A stretch of DNA of 64,000 bases, taken from positions 17,728 to 81,727 of the forward strand of contig DAOTJS010000009.1 in NCBI GenBank assembly GCA_035448825.1, given 5' to 3'. This DNA comes from JAGNGI01 sp035448825. Lineage in GTDB: Bacteria > Fidelibacterota > UBA2242. Below the pieces are notes generated by a model that was given only the letters and a program-made list of their open reading frames with translations, was not told the DNA's origin and searched no databases. The position numbers were made by a program, and so were the translations under genes. Shown here one piece after another: positions 34,967 through 44,358 of this stretch (within the stretch, counting starts at the first letter, position 1; each line of letters starts with the position of its first letter).

Positions 34967-36055
34967 ATGACAACTGTTCTCTTTCACCTTCATCATCTAT
35001 ATTATCTGCCGCAGTTTTTGCCAGTGGCGCAGGCAATGGAGCGCGACGGTAATTTTGAGGTATTTTACTCAACGGTAATTGATAAAAGCTGTAACGATTA
35101 TGAATGGTCGCGTAAAATTATCGGCGATTTGGGCGGAAATTTTATTACAGCTAATAATGAAAAAGAGCGGATCGAGAAGTTAAAAGGGCAAAATTTCGAT
35201 GTTGTGGTTTTCGGTAAAAGCCGCGGCGCCGAAAAATTTTGCAATTCCTCGTCACTGGCAGTGTTGCTATATCACGGCATTGGGGTAAAATCTTGCTATT
35301 ACACCGACTACAATCCACGGATAGATGTGCGTTATGTCGAGAGTCAATATCGCCTGGAAGAATTGCGCCGACGGAATATCAAGACTGAGTTAGTCGTAAC
35401 CGGTTTTCCCAAATTGGATCCGCTTGCTAACATTTCCGTTAGAAATTATTACTTCGATAAGTATCAATTGGAGAAAAACAGGCCGACGATTCTATATGCC
35501 CCGACCTTTTATCCGAGCTCGATTGAAGTATTTGGAGAATCGCTGGCGGAACAGACAAGGGATTTTAACCTGATTGTCAAATTGCATCATTTTGCCTGGT
35601 TGATGAAAAAATATCAACATCAACGCGAACTCTGGCAAACTCTGGCGCAAAAATACGAACATGTTCGGTTGGCACCAGTCGAAGAATACAACATAGTGCC
35701 GCTTTTTTCATGTAGTGATATTTTGCTGACGGAAGCCTCATCCACGGCTTTTGAGTATCTCGCTACTGGACGCCCGATAATTATCGCGGATTTTGTTAAA
35801 TTGCGCTGGAAGCATCGCCTTTTCCGCAAACAATTCGAGCGGCAACGCTTGGATTCAGCTATAATTGACGAGCTCGATTTTGCCTATCATCTCGAATACA
35901 AACAAGGTTTGCAAGATGTTCTAAATCAGGCGATGAATGACGTTGAGGGGAAAAAACAATTGCTGGTTCAGAAACGTGACCAATTTCTGGGAAATGTTGA
36001 CGGTAAGGCTTCTGAGCGAGTAATCGCTGATTTGAAAAATCGTTTGAATAATTAA
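34967..36055 (+). CDS. CDP-glycerol glycerophosphotransferase-like protein 2
   Basis: 362 residues from ATG 34967; an in-frame TTG lies 6 bp earlier. FHLHHLYYLPQF, YHGIGVKSCYYT, LYAPTFYPSS and DILLTEASSTAFEYL line up with the protein at 31376, so the two are paralogues of the TagB/TagF type. It probably uses a CDP-activated alcohol phosphate. It lies 70 bp after the second LicC-like gene and 2 bp before the third transferase gene, in one probable transcript. Confidence 0.8.
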   Translation: MTTVLFHLHHLYYLPQFLPVAQAMERDGNFEVFYSTVIDKSCNDYEWSRKIIGDLGGNFITANNEKERIEKLKGQNFDVVVFGKSRGAEKFCNSSSLAVLLYHGIGVKSCYYTDYNPRIDVRYVESQYRLEELRRRNIKTELVVTGFPKLDPLANISVRNYYFDKYQLEKNRPTILYAPTFYPSSIEVFGESLAEQTRDFNLIVKLHHFAWLMKKYQHQRELWQTLAQKYEHVRLAPVEEYNIVPLFSCSDILLTEASSTAFEYLATGRPIIIADFVKLRWKHRLFRKQFERQRLDSAIIDELDFAYHLEYKQGLQDVLNQAMNDVEGKKQLLVQKRDQFLGNVDGKASERVIADLKNRLNN

Positions 36056-36057
36056 AA

Positions 36058-37092
36058 ATGCGCTATTTATTTTTCATAACCAAGCCGTATTCAATTAGCG
36101 TTATTCGGCCACTGTACGAGGAAATTCGCCGAGAAGCGCGGGGCGAGGCATTAATTTTCGCTACGCCGCCGGTCAAGGCTTTGATTGATTTCGAGGCGCC
36201 TTCCACCGATTCCATTCGAACGGCAATTGACTTCCAGCCGGAGGTTGTTTTCGTGCCGGGCAATTTCGTTTATGATAAAATCCCCGGTTTGAAAGTGCAA
36301 ATCTTTCACGGGCTTTGCGAGGAGAAGGGCGGACATTATAAAATTACCGGTTTCTTCGATCTCTACTGCACCAGTGGGCCTTTGATTACTGAAAAATTTC
36401 AACAGTTATCAAAAAAGTACGGTTATTTTAAAGTTAAAGAAACTGGCTGGCCGAAAGTTGATGACCTGCTGAAGCCGTACGATCGGAGCGAACTTTGTCA
36501 ACGTCTGCAGCTCGACCCGCACCGCAAGATAATTCTATACGCCCCGACTTTCAGCCCGAAATTCAAATCCTCAAATGAAATACTAAAAGTTATTAGCGAT
36601 CTACCCCATTCCGATGAACAATGGATTATTAAGTTTCATGATCTGATGCCTTCCGAAGACCGCCGGAGTTTTGAAAAATTGCCCCACGAAAAATTCCGGA
36701 TTTATAACGGCTATGACAATACGTCATTATTACAAATCGCCGATGTTTTGATTTCAGATACCTCGTCAATAGTGTATGAATTTATGCTACTGGATAAACC
36801 GGTGATAACTATCGGCGCAAAAGTCAGACAGGAAAAAGCACTCAACATCGAATCCGCGGAAAATTTGCGGGCGGCTATCGAGCGTTCGCTGGAAAATCCG
36901 CAGGAATTTGCTGAAAACCGGCGCCAAACGCTGGCGCAGATTCATCCTTACATTGATACCCTGAATAGTCAGCGTGTTCTGAATGCGGTGGACGATTTTT
37001 TAAGGAATACTACAGCGGGAGAATTAAAGAAAAAACCGTTGAATCTTTATCGCAAATATAAAGTGCGCCGACAATTAGGCGTCTGGTTTTGA
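36058..37092 (+). CDS. CDP-glycerol glycerophosphotransferase-like protein 3
   Basis: 344 residues. YAPTFSPKFKSS, an IIKFHDLMPSED segment and DVLISDTSSIVYEFMLLDKP are the C-terminal motifs of the TagF group; QIFHGLCEEKGGHYK is the N-terminal counterpart. It differs more from the two neighbours than they do from each other and is closer to the wider CDP-glycerol transferase family. It is followed 1 bp later by a kinase gene. It acts in the cytoplasm on a lipid-linked acceptor. Confidence 0.8.
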   Translation: MRYLFFITKPYSISVIRPLYEEIRREARGEALIFATPPVKALIDFEAPSTDSIRTAIDFQPEVVFVPGNFVYDKIPGLKVQIFHGLCEEKGGHYKITGFFDLYCTSGPLITEKFQQLSKKYGYFKVKETGWPKVDDLLKPYDRSELCQRLQLDPHRKIILYAPTFSPKFKSSNEILKVISDLPHSDEQWIIKFHDLMPSEDRRSFEKLPHEKFRIYNGYDNTSLLQIADVLISDTSSIVYEFMLLDKPVITIGAKVRQEKALNIESAENLRAAIERSLENPQEFAENRRQTLAQIHPYIDTLNSQRVLNAVDDFLRNTTAGELKKKPLNLYRKYKVRRQLGVWF

Positions 37093-37093
37093 A

Positions 37094-37897
37094 ATGGGTT
37101 ATCGAGCGTTACATGGCGAAAAGCTTACTCAGGAACAGCTACGACAGTTGTGCGACCGCGATTGGATTAGCACTAATGCTCATCACATTTACAAAGATAA
37201 AGTCAATATTCTGGCAGAAATCGAATTAGAAATAAACGGAGTTCCGCGAACAGTAGTAATTAAGTGGTTTGGATGGCGCAATCGAATCTCCTACTGGTTA
37301 AGTCCTTTTATGCGTTCACGAGCCAAAAAATCCTGGGATGCCTCGTTTAGTTTGCTGAAATGCGGGGTCAAAGTTCCAATGCCGATTACGGTTTATACGC
37401 GGCGTCGTTTCGGATTCATTCAACGCAATTTTCTGTTGACTGAAAAAATAAAAAATTTCACCCTCGCGCGTAGTTGGTTGAGAGACCCGAATGCTAATCC
37501 TGATCACAAGAGAATTATCGTCGCAACTATAGCTGAAATGATCAGAAAAATGCACCAAGCCGGTATGGTGCATTCGGATCTGACACCCGGCAATTTTCTC
37601 GTTAACAACGATAATCCGGCTGAGATTTTCCTAGTTGATCTTAATCGCTTAAAGCATAAAATATTTCTGACTCGTGCCCAAAAAATGAACGATATTGCTA
37701 AATTGAATTTATGCCGGTGCAATCTTGCTCAGGAACATTCCGATTGCTTATGGATATTATTCCTTGAACAATATGATAAAAAAGAACTTGAGAAAAATAA
37801 ATTAGCCTTGCGTTTGGCAATTAGCCGTCTAAAAAATCGGCGGGCTATGAAAGCACTACGGAAATCATCTAAATCGAAAAGATCTGCAGTATTATGA
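37094..37897 (+). CDS. WaaP/KdkA-like kinase of the surface-polymer cluster
   Basis: 267 residues. The protein-kinase-like catalytic loop MVHSDLTPGNFLVNN (about residues 155-170) and the Mg-binding IFLVDLNRLKHK are close to the HaDL-x-x-x-N and LIDFDR motifs of LPS core kinases (WaaP, KdkA) and RIO kinases. The N-terminal half has a VVIKWFG strand with the ATP Lys. It probably phosphorylates a glycan or lipid intermediate in the same pathway. It overlaps the next gene by 4 bp. A LicA-type choline kinase role cannot be excluded. Confidence 0.72.
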   Translation: MGYRALHGEKLTQEQLRQLCDRDWISTNAHHIYKDKVNILAEIELEINGVPRTVVIKWFGWRNRISYWLSPFMRSRAKKSWDASFSLLKCGVKVPMPITVYTRRRFGFIQRNFLLTEKIKNFTLARSWLRDPNANPDHKRIIVATIAEMIRKMHQAGMVHSDLTPGNFLVNNDNPAEIFLVDLNRLKHKIFLTRAQKMNDIAKLNLCRCNLAQEHSDCLWILFLEQYDKKELEKNKLALRLAISRLKNRRAMKALRKSSKSKRSAVL

Positions 37898-38637
37898 AGA
37901 TAAAATTAACTGGAAATTTAGTTTTTATCATCTGGATTACAATAACTAATACCATATTTGCCCAGGACCGAGCCGTCAACCGCTTCCCGGTTGGAGAAGA
38001 ATTGTCTTATTCCACCTGGTTCAACTTTATGAAAGTCGGTTACTCGACCATCACTATCAAAGCCATCGAATTGTTGGATGGATTTCCAGTTTATCACGTC
38101 GAATCAATCACCGAGACCAGTCCCTTTTATGGTAAAATTTATCGGGTAAATGATCGGTTCAATTCCTGGATTGATTTGAATGAGCTTTTTTCGCGGCGCT
38201 ATGAAAAAAGTTTACGGGAAGGAAAATACAAAAAGGATTACCAGGCATATTTTGATTATAATGAGAAAAAAGCCTATACTTCGCGGGATACACTGGATAT
38301 TGACGGTAAAATGCATGATGCCCTGTCGGTAATTCTTTATGTACGGGCGGAAAATTTATTTCCCGGTCGAATTATTCGACTGAATAATTTCGATAACGAT
38401 AAATTGCGGCTTTTTAATGTAATTGTTCGTGAAGTCGAATTATTGAAAGTTCCGGCTGGTGAATTTCAGTGTTTTGTGCTTGAACCGTATGCTGATGATG
38501 GAAAATTGTTTAAAAATCAGAGTAAAATTAAAATTTACCTTAGTACTGATTCTTTGCGTTTACCTGTGATGATTGATAACGAAGCCAATTTTGGAAGAAT
38601 GATTTTTAAACTCGAGAAGAGAACAGTTCACCAGTAA
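37894..38637 (+). CDS. DUF3108 domain-containing exported protein
   Basis: 247 residues with a signal peptide (LVFIIWITITNTIFAQ). The body, with VGEELSYSTWFNFMKVGYST near the start, is the DUF3108 fold common in Gram-negative bacteria, thought to be a periplasmic lipid- or polymer-binding beta-sandwich, although no biochemical role is established. It is joined by a 4-bp overlap to the kinase gene, which suggests a role in transporting or remodelling the polymer made by the cluster. Confidence 0.8.
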   Translation: MKIKLTGNLVFIIWITITNTIFAQDRAVNRFPVGEELSYSTWFNFMKVGYSTITIKAIELLDGFPVYHVESITETSPFYGKIYRVNDRFNSWIDLNELFSRRYEKSLREGKYKKDYQAYFDYNEKKAYTSRDTLDIDGKMHDALSVILYVRAENLFPGRIIRLNNFDNDKLRLFNVIVREVELLKVPAGEFQCFVLEPYADDGKLFKNQSKIKIYLSTDSLRLPVMIDNEANFGRMIFKLEKRTVHQ

Positions 38638-38765
38638 TAGATTCGCGGGAAACCGCTTATGATAAATTTTTCACCGGTTGCCGTAATTTAATTTCTTTTA
38701 CCAACCCTGATTTTCCCGTTTTCAACATTGGGCGACTTTCTGTATATTTCAGTCGGAAATGAATC

Positions 38766-41384
38766 ATGATGACTAAATCCAGTGAAAAAATTGACGAAAC
38801 TACCCCGGTTATGCGCCAATACAACGCCGTCAAGGCTCAATATCCGGACGCGCTGGTGCTTTTCCGCATGGGTGATTTCTACGAGACTTTCCGCGAAGAT
38901 GCTAAACTAGCCGCTAAAATCCTCAATATCACTCTCACCAAGCGTGCCAATGGCAAAGCCGCGACTGTTCCTTTGGCTGGCTTCCCCTATCATGCTCTTG
39001 AATCATATCTCCATAAATTGCTTAAAGCCGGTCTGAAAGTCGCTATTTGTGAGCAGGTCGAAGATCCTAAACTGGCTAAAGGGGTGGTCAAGCGCGCTGT
39101 CGTCGAAATCATCACACCCGGCACGGCTATTTCCGATCGTTTCCTCGAAAAAGAGAAGAACAATTACCTCGTCTCCGTTTATATCAGCGAGAAAAATGCC
39201 GGTCTGGCGGCTCTGGACATCTCTACAGGCGAATTTTATCTGAGTGAAACTCCGACGGAGAGAATAACGGAAGCCGTGCTCGATCTCCGTCCGGCGGAAA
39301 TCATCTGTCCAGAATCAATCCAAAAAGAAATCCAATATCTATTCGCCGGTCAGGTTTTGCGCATCACTCCAGTCGAAGATTGGATTTTCACCTATGAAAC
39401 CGCTTATCAGACCTTAATCGAACATTTCAGAACCGACTCGCTCAAAGGTTTTGGTTGTCAGGATGCGGTGCACGGCATTACTGCCGCCGGGCCGATTTTG
39501 TATTATTTGCGCCAAAATTACCAGACCAATCTCCAGCATATTTATTCTATTCGCAATCTGGCAACCGATGATACAGTCCTGATTGACGATTTCACCCGGC
39601 GTAATCTGGAAATTTTCCAGACTTTGCAAAGCGGCGACAGAAAAGGTACGCTTATGGATGTTATTGACCAGACCGTCAGCCCAATGGGTGTCCGTTTGCT
39701 AACAAAATGGCTAATTCGGCCGTTGCGCGATCCAGCCGCTATAAACCAACGACTCGATGGAGTCGAATTTTTATACAATAATGCCAAAATCCGCCGTCAA
39801 TTGCGCGAAATGTTAGCCCATTGTGGCGATTTAGAACGCCTGATCTCACGCCTTAGCACCAACCGCGCTTCCGCTCGCGAAATTGTCGCTTTAAAAAACA
39901 CCTTAAAACTCATACCCGGTATCCGCGAACTTTTTCCGAATCAACCGGCTTTTTCGGAAATCAACAGTTTACTCAATCCGCTACCGGAATTAGTCGAACT
40001 CTTAGACCATGCCGTCAAGGACGAGGATTTACCGCTTAGCATCCACGAGGGCGGATTTATCAAAGATGGCTATTCGGCGGAATTGGATGAATATCGTCAC
40101 ATCGCTCATCATGGCAAGGAATGGATCGCTCACTTGCAGGAAACCGAACGCCAGAAACTCGGCATTCCTTCTCTTAAAGTCGGCTACAACAAAGTTTTCG
40201 GCTATTACATCGAAGTTACCCGCACACATGCCGAAAAAATCCCTCCGGAATATATCCGTAAACAGACCTTAGTCAATAATGAGCGTTTTATCACGCCCGA
40301 ATTGAAAGAATATGAGGAAAAACTGCTAAACGCCGAGGAGCGCATCAATCAGATCGAATTCGAGCTGTTCCAGGATTTGCGCACCAAGATTTTGCAATTC
40401 ATCGAACCTATCCAAAAAAACGCCGGCGCGTTAGCTCAGATTGATGTTCTTGCCGGACTGGCAGAATTGGCTGAAAAGAATCATTATTGTCGTCCGGTCA
40501 TCAATGACGGAACATCTATTGACATCAAAGCCGGGCGTCATCCAGTAGTAGAACATCTTCTGCCGCCGGGCGAGAAATTCATCGCCAATGACCTTCACAT
40601 TGATAATCTTAGTGAACAAATTTTGATCATCACTGGCCCAAACATGGCTGGCAAATCTACCTACCTGCGCCAGATCGGGCTAATTGTTTTAATGGCGCAA
40701 ATCGGCAGTTTTGTGCCGGCCGATTCGGCGACGATTGGCGTAGTTGACAAAATCTTCACTCGCGTCGGTGCCAGTGATAATTTAGCCGCCGGTGAATCAA
40801 CTTTTCTGATGGAAATGCACGAGACCGCCAATATTCTCAATAATGTGACGCCGCATTCACTGGTATTGCTGGACGAAATTGGCCGCGGCACCTCGACTTA
40901 TGACGGTATGGCAATCGCCTGGTCGGTTACCGAGTATTTACACAATCAACCCAACGTCGCCGCCAAGACATTATTTGCCACTCATTACCACGAATTGACT
41001 GAATTGGAAAAAATCTTACCACGCCTGAAAAACTATAATGTAGCCGTACGGGAATACGGCGATCGGGTCATTTTCCTGCGTAAAATTGTTCCCGGCGGTT
41101 GCGATAAAAGTTACGGCATTCACGTCGCTCAAATGGCTGGCGTTCCGCCGGAAGTCATCCGCCGCGCCCGAGAAATTTTAACTAATTTAAGTCCTGAGGA
41201 AAAGGTTTTACCTACCAATCGCGAGAAATTCCGCCATTTGCCGGAAAAAGATGCCAACCAGCTCGGGTTGTTCGGTGACGACCTCAAATTGAAAAAAATG
41301 CTGGCAGAAGTTGATATTGACAACCTCACGCCGCTGGAGGCTTTGCAAAAACTCGCTGAAATCAAAAAGAGCTTAGGTGGTTGA
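38766..41384 (+). CDS. mutS: DNA mismatch repair protein MutS
   Basis: 872 residues, full length. The mismatch-contacting F-x-E motif is in FRMGDFYETF near residue 38. The ATPase has ITGPNMAGKSTYLRQIG (Walker A), LDEIGRGTSTYDG (Walker B/signature) and FATHYHELTELE. It recognises mismatches and recruits MutL; no mutL is in the window. The gene uses more C-ending codons than its neighbours. It probably starts a transcript with the PorV-like gene, whose start is directly after the mutS stop. Confidence 0.96.
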   Translation: MMTKSSEKIDETTPVMRQYNAVKAQYPDALVLFRMGDFYETFREDAKLAAKILNITLTKRANGKAATVPLAGFPYHALESYLHKLLKAGLKVAICEQVEDPKLAKGVVKRAVVEIITPGTAISDRFLEKEKNNYLVSVYISEKNAGLAALDISTGEFYLSETPTERITEAVLDLRPAEIICPESIQKEIQYLFAGQVLRITPVEDWIFTYETAYQTLIEHFRTDSLKGFGCQDAVHGITAAGPILYYLRQNYQTNLQHIYSIRNLATDDTVLIDDFTRRNLEIFQTLQSGDRKGTLMDVIDQTVSPMGVRLLTKWLIRPLRDPAAINQRLDGVEFLYNNAKIRRQLREMLAHCGDLERLISRLSTNRASAREIVALKNTLKLIPGIRELFPNQPAFSEINSLLNPLPELVELLDHAVKDEDLPLSIHEGGFIKDGYSAELDEYRHIAHHGKEWIAHLQETERQKLGIPSLKVGYNKVFGYYIEVTRTHAEKIPPEYIRKQTLVNNERFITPELKEYEEKLLNAEERINQIEFELFQDLRTKILQFIEPIQKNAGALAQIDVLAGLAELAEKNHYCRPVINDGTSIDIKAGRHPVVEHLLPPGEKFIANDLHIDNLSEQILIITGPNMAGKSTYLRQIGLIVLMAQIGSFVPADSATIGVVDKIFTRVGASDNLAAGESTFLMEMHETANILNNVTPHSLVLLDEIGRGTSTYDGMAIAWSVTEYLHNQPNVAAKTLFATHYHELTELEKILPRLKNYNVAVREYGDRVIFLRKIVPGGCDKSYGIHVAQMAGVPPEVIRRAREILTNLSPEEKVLPTNREKFRHLPEKDANQLGLFGDDLKLKKMLAEVDIDNLTPLEALQKLAEIKKSLGG

Positions 41385-42551
41385 ATGCAGTCGCAATTCA
41401 GGGAACATTCCGCGCAGTACGGCCGTATTAATTGCAATTTTATGCTGAGAAGAATTGAATTTAAAATGGTCCTGCTCGGTCTGCTGGCTTGGGTTTTATT
41501 GTTAAATCCGGTAAATCTCTTAGCCATCGGCGATAAATATGCCGGAGAATTCCTCAAATTCGGCTTGGGTGTGCGGGAGATGGCGTTAGGAGGTGCGGTT
41601 GTATCTGATCCGACCGCCGTGGCGGCGCATTACTGGAATCCAGCTACCTTGACTGACAACACTTGTTTTTCGGGCAATTTTATGCATACCGAAGAATTCG
41701 CCGGTGCGGTTGCGCTCGATCATTTTGCGCTGGCATTACCCGGTAAGGGCGAATATTCCTTCGGCGCCGGCTATTTGCGGATTGGGGTTGACGATATTGC
41801 CGATACGCGCAACGCCTTACTCGATCTTGGAACTGATGGTTTAGGACCGGGTGATGAAGGCTACCTGGGACCGGATGCCGACGGTACGGAAGGCAATGGT
41901 AGACTCGATCCCGGCGAACGTCTTGACTACGGTAAATTCGGTTCGTTCGGCGCCAGCGAAAACGCGGTTTTTCTTTCCGGAGCCAAAATTTTGCAACCTA
42001 AATTAAAAGTTGGCGGCACTCTCAAGATGCTCTATCGTTCGCTGGGCGATGATAAAGCCTATGGAATTGGATTCGATATTGGCATACTTTATCAGCCGGC
42101 GCCTAAAATCAATCTAGCGGCGGCGTTCAATGACTTAACGACGACATTTATGCTCTGGAACGACGGTGAGCGCGAAATCGTCGCGCCAAGTTTGCGGATT
42201 GGCGGCTCGGTTCATCATCATTTTAAAAAATTGCCGCTGGCAATTGAACCTCTATTTGGTGCTGATATTTTATTTGAGGGTAAACAAAATACGGCGGATA
42301 TATCTATCGGCGGTACGGTTGTACGGGCGCGGATCGGACTGGAAGTAATTTATAAAGAATGTATAGCTTTGCGGGCTGGCCGCGATGATCTTGGCAATCC
42401 TCAAATTGGTCTCGGACTCAATACTTCCGTCGGCAGTTTGGATTATGGTCTCGGATTGGGCGGCTCATATAGCGAATTCGGTTCTTCGCATCGCATTGCT
42501 TTAACACTGCATTTTGCCGAACTGCAACGCGCTATCAAGCGCTACCTATAA
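41385..42551 (+). CDS. PorV/PorQ-like outer-membrane protein
   Basis: 388 residues from ATG 41385, which has an AGGTGG site in the end of mutS; the hydrophobic signal (VLLGLLAWVLLLNPV) begins about 28 residues in, so an internal ATG at 41442 or 41466 is equally possible. FLKFGLGVREMALGGAVVSDPTAVAAHYWNPA is the UPF0164/PorV signature (written here in two pieces: it runs from about residue 56 to 87). The rest is a beta-barrel rich in Gly and aromatic residues. An acidic Asp/Gly-rich loop lies at about 145-185. PorV proteins carry surface or type IX secretion cargo in Bacteroidetes. Confidence 0.8.
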   Translation: MQSQFREHSAQYGRINCNFMLRRIEFKMVLLGLLAWVLLLNPVNLLAIGDKYAGEFLKFGLGVREMALGGAVVSDPTAVAAHYWNPATLTDNTCFSGNFMHTEEFAGAVALDHFALALPGKGEYSFGAGYLRIGVDDIADTRNALLDLGTDGLGPGDEGYLGPDADGTEGNGRLDPGERLDYGKFGSFGASENAVFLSGAKILQPKLKVGGTLKMLYRSLGDDKAYGIGFDIGILYQPAPKINLAAAFNDLTTTFMLWNDGEREIVAPSLRIGGSVHHHFKKLPLAIEPLFGADILFEGKQNTADISIGGTVVRARIGLEVIYKECIALRAGRDDLGNPQIGLGLNTSVGSLDYGLGLGGSYSEFGSSHRIALTLHFAELQRAIKRYL

Positions 42552-42578
42552 AGATAAATAGACGCGATCAACAGGATA

Positions 42579-42655
42579 CATCGGATTGTTTTATTGGAAA
42601 GGATTTCCCGATGCTCACATCGAGATAGTTTATTTAGTATTAAATGGTTAGAGAA
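42579..42655. repeat. Interspersed intergenic repeat, copy 2
   Basis: Matches 9209-9290 over most of its length: the core GGAAAGGATTTCCCGAT is identical, and the following CACATCGAG and TTTATTTA parts differ by a few bases. The GGAAA-GGA-TTTCC hairpin and CGAT-n6-ATCG hairpin are both kept. It lies between a PorV-like gene and tRNA-Met. Confidence 0.6.
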
Positions 42656-42716
42656 GAAAATATTCACTCTTAGGCCTTAGTCTCGACCTTAACCTTTACA
42701 TTGACCTCTTCCCTCG

Positions 42717-42789
42717 TAGCGGTGGTGGGATTTGAACCTACGACACACGGCTTATGAAGCCGCTGCTCTTACCACTGAGCTACACCGCC
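42717..42789 (-). tRNA. tRNA-Met (CAT), elongator type
   Basis: Read on the minus strand: acceptor GGCGGTG/CACCGCT with G1-U72, discriminator A, D-arm GCTC-n-GAGC, anticodon stem GCGGC/GCCGT with loop TTCATAA, T-arm GTAGG-TTCAAAT-CCCAC (one A-C mismatch). It lacks the initiator's 1-72 mismatch; a lysidine-type tRNA-Ile cannot be fully excluded. CCA is not encoded. Confidence 0.9.
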
Positions 42790-42899
42790 CTAAAAAAGCG
42801 GTCAAATTTACGTAGTATGTTTAAAGGATACAATATTGGCAGATTATTGGTCGGTTTAATTTTTTTCATTACATTTCTTTTAATAAAATGTGAGACTTA

Positions 42900-44315
42900 A
42901 TGAATGAAACCATACTAATTCGGAATCCCCTAATATGTGCGCCAATGACTGATGAGAGATCATCAATGAAAAGCATTAAAACTTTTTCAGGCGGCCATAT
43001 TTTTATTAAAGATGGAAAAATTAAATCAATTGGTCCAGAGGAGTTTTATGGCACAGCCGATCGAGTGATTGATGCTTCGCTGATGGTTGTTTTACCGGGA
43101 CTGGTCAATACCCACCATCATTTTTTCCAGACTTTAACTCGTAATATCTTCTCTACCGAAAATGCGCCATTATTCGACTGGCTGAAAACTAATTATGCGA
43201 TTTGGGATGGAATAACCGAATCGGCTATTCAAGTCAGTGCTGAGGTCGCAATTGCCGAGCTACTCAAAACCGGCTGCACGACAACTTCGGATCATCTTTA
43301 TCTTTATCCAGCTCAAGCCGGTACTGATCTGCTGGATAAGACGATTTCTGTCGCGTGTGAAATGGGTATTCGTTTTCAGCCGACGCGCGGTTCTATGTCG
43401 CTTGGTCAATCGAGAGGGGGTTTACCACCAGACAATATTATTCAGAAAGATAGTGAAATCGTATCTGACATTCGTCGGGTTGTCAAATTATATCATGACG
43501 ATTTGCCCGGTGCAATGACTCGGATTGCTCTGGCGCCGTGTTCACCTTTTTCGGTCACTACTGAACTGATGCAAATGGTAGTGGAATTAGCCGATGAATA
43601 TAATTTGCAAATTCATACTCATTTAGCGGAGACACTCGATGAAGAAAAATTTTGTATCGAAAATTACACATTGAGACCTTTTGCTTTATTAAAAAACCTG
43701 GGTTGGATTCGGCCGAATGCTTGGTTTGCGCATTCGATTCATTTAAATGCGGCCGAAATTGCAGAAATGGGGACGATTGGTTGTGGTGTGAGCCACTGTC
43801 CGACGTCAAATATGCGACTCGGTTCAGGAATTTCTCGCATTCGCGAAATGTTGGACACCGGGGTCAATGTCAGCCTCGGTGTAGATGGTTCGGCATCGAA
43901 CGATTCCTCGAATATGCTTTTAGAATTACGGAATGCTATGTTGCTTTCTCGACTGCGGGAAAAGGAAAAATGGTTAACAACTGACGAAATATTATGGATG
44001 GCGACTCGCGGAGGTGCGGCGGTCCTGGGACGAGATGACATCGGTCAACTGGCCGAAGGAAAGTGCGCTGATCTTTTACTGGTTTCAGTGGATCGGATAG
44101 AATTATCCGGTGCTCAGCATGATCCGCTGGCGGCATTGATATTCACAGTTTTGCTCTCACCGGTTGATTACGTCATAGTCAACGGTCGAATTGTGATTGA
44201 AAAGAAAAAATTAACGACTGCTAATGAAAAAATATTAATTAGACGCCATCAGCATATTTCTGATGAGCTGGTTATGCACGCTGAACGTAAAACCGGGAAA
44301 AGATACCGTCGTTAA
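42900..44315 (+). CDS. Amidohydrolase, 8-oxoguanine deaminase-like
   Basis: 471 residues. The amidohydrolase metal ligands are visible: NTHHHFFQ (H-x-H), HTHLAET, HSIHLN and the late Asp in GVDGSASNDSSNM. The motif set FQTLTRN, RFQPTRGSMSLGQSRGGLPP and SNMLLELRNAMLL matches the 8-oxoguanine deaminase/ATZ-TRZ group, which removes ammonia from purines or triazines. Purine salvage or removal of oxidised guanine is the likely role. It is followed by a secreted dipeptidase gene after 43 bp. Confidence 0.85.
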   Translation: MNETILIRNPLICAPMTDERSSMKSIKTFSGGHIFIKDGKIKSIGPEEFYGTADRVIDASLMVVLPGLVNTHHHFFQTLTRNIFSTENAPLFDWLKTNYAIWDGITESAIQVSAEVAIAELLKTGCTTTSDHLYLYPAQAGTDLLDKTISVACEMGIRFQPTRGSMSLGQSRGGLPPDNIIQKDSEIVSDIRRVVKLYHDDLPGAMTRIALAPCSPFSVTTELMQMVVELADEYNLQIHTHLAETLDEEKFCIENYTLRPFALLKNLGWIRPNAWFAHSIHLNAAEIAEMGTIGCGVSHCPTSNMRLGSGISRIREMLDTGVNVSLGVDGSASNDSSNMLLELRNAMLLSRLREKEKWLTTDEILWMATRGGAAVLGRDDIGQLAEGKCADLLLVSVDRIELSGAQHDPLAALIFTVLLSPVDYVIVNGRIVIEKKKLTTANEKILIRRHQHISDELVMHAERKTGKRYRR

Positions 44316-44358
44316 GATATAAACTTGGTCTTTTTCCCACATTGTATCGGAGATTAAT

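Noticed and set aside
42801..42899. Sigma54 site TTGGCAGATTATTGG before the amidohydrolase
   Set aside because: Spacing between the G blocks is one base short of the strict 12-bp rule and the -12 GC is missing.
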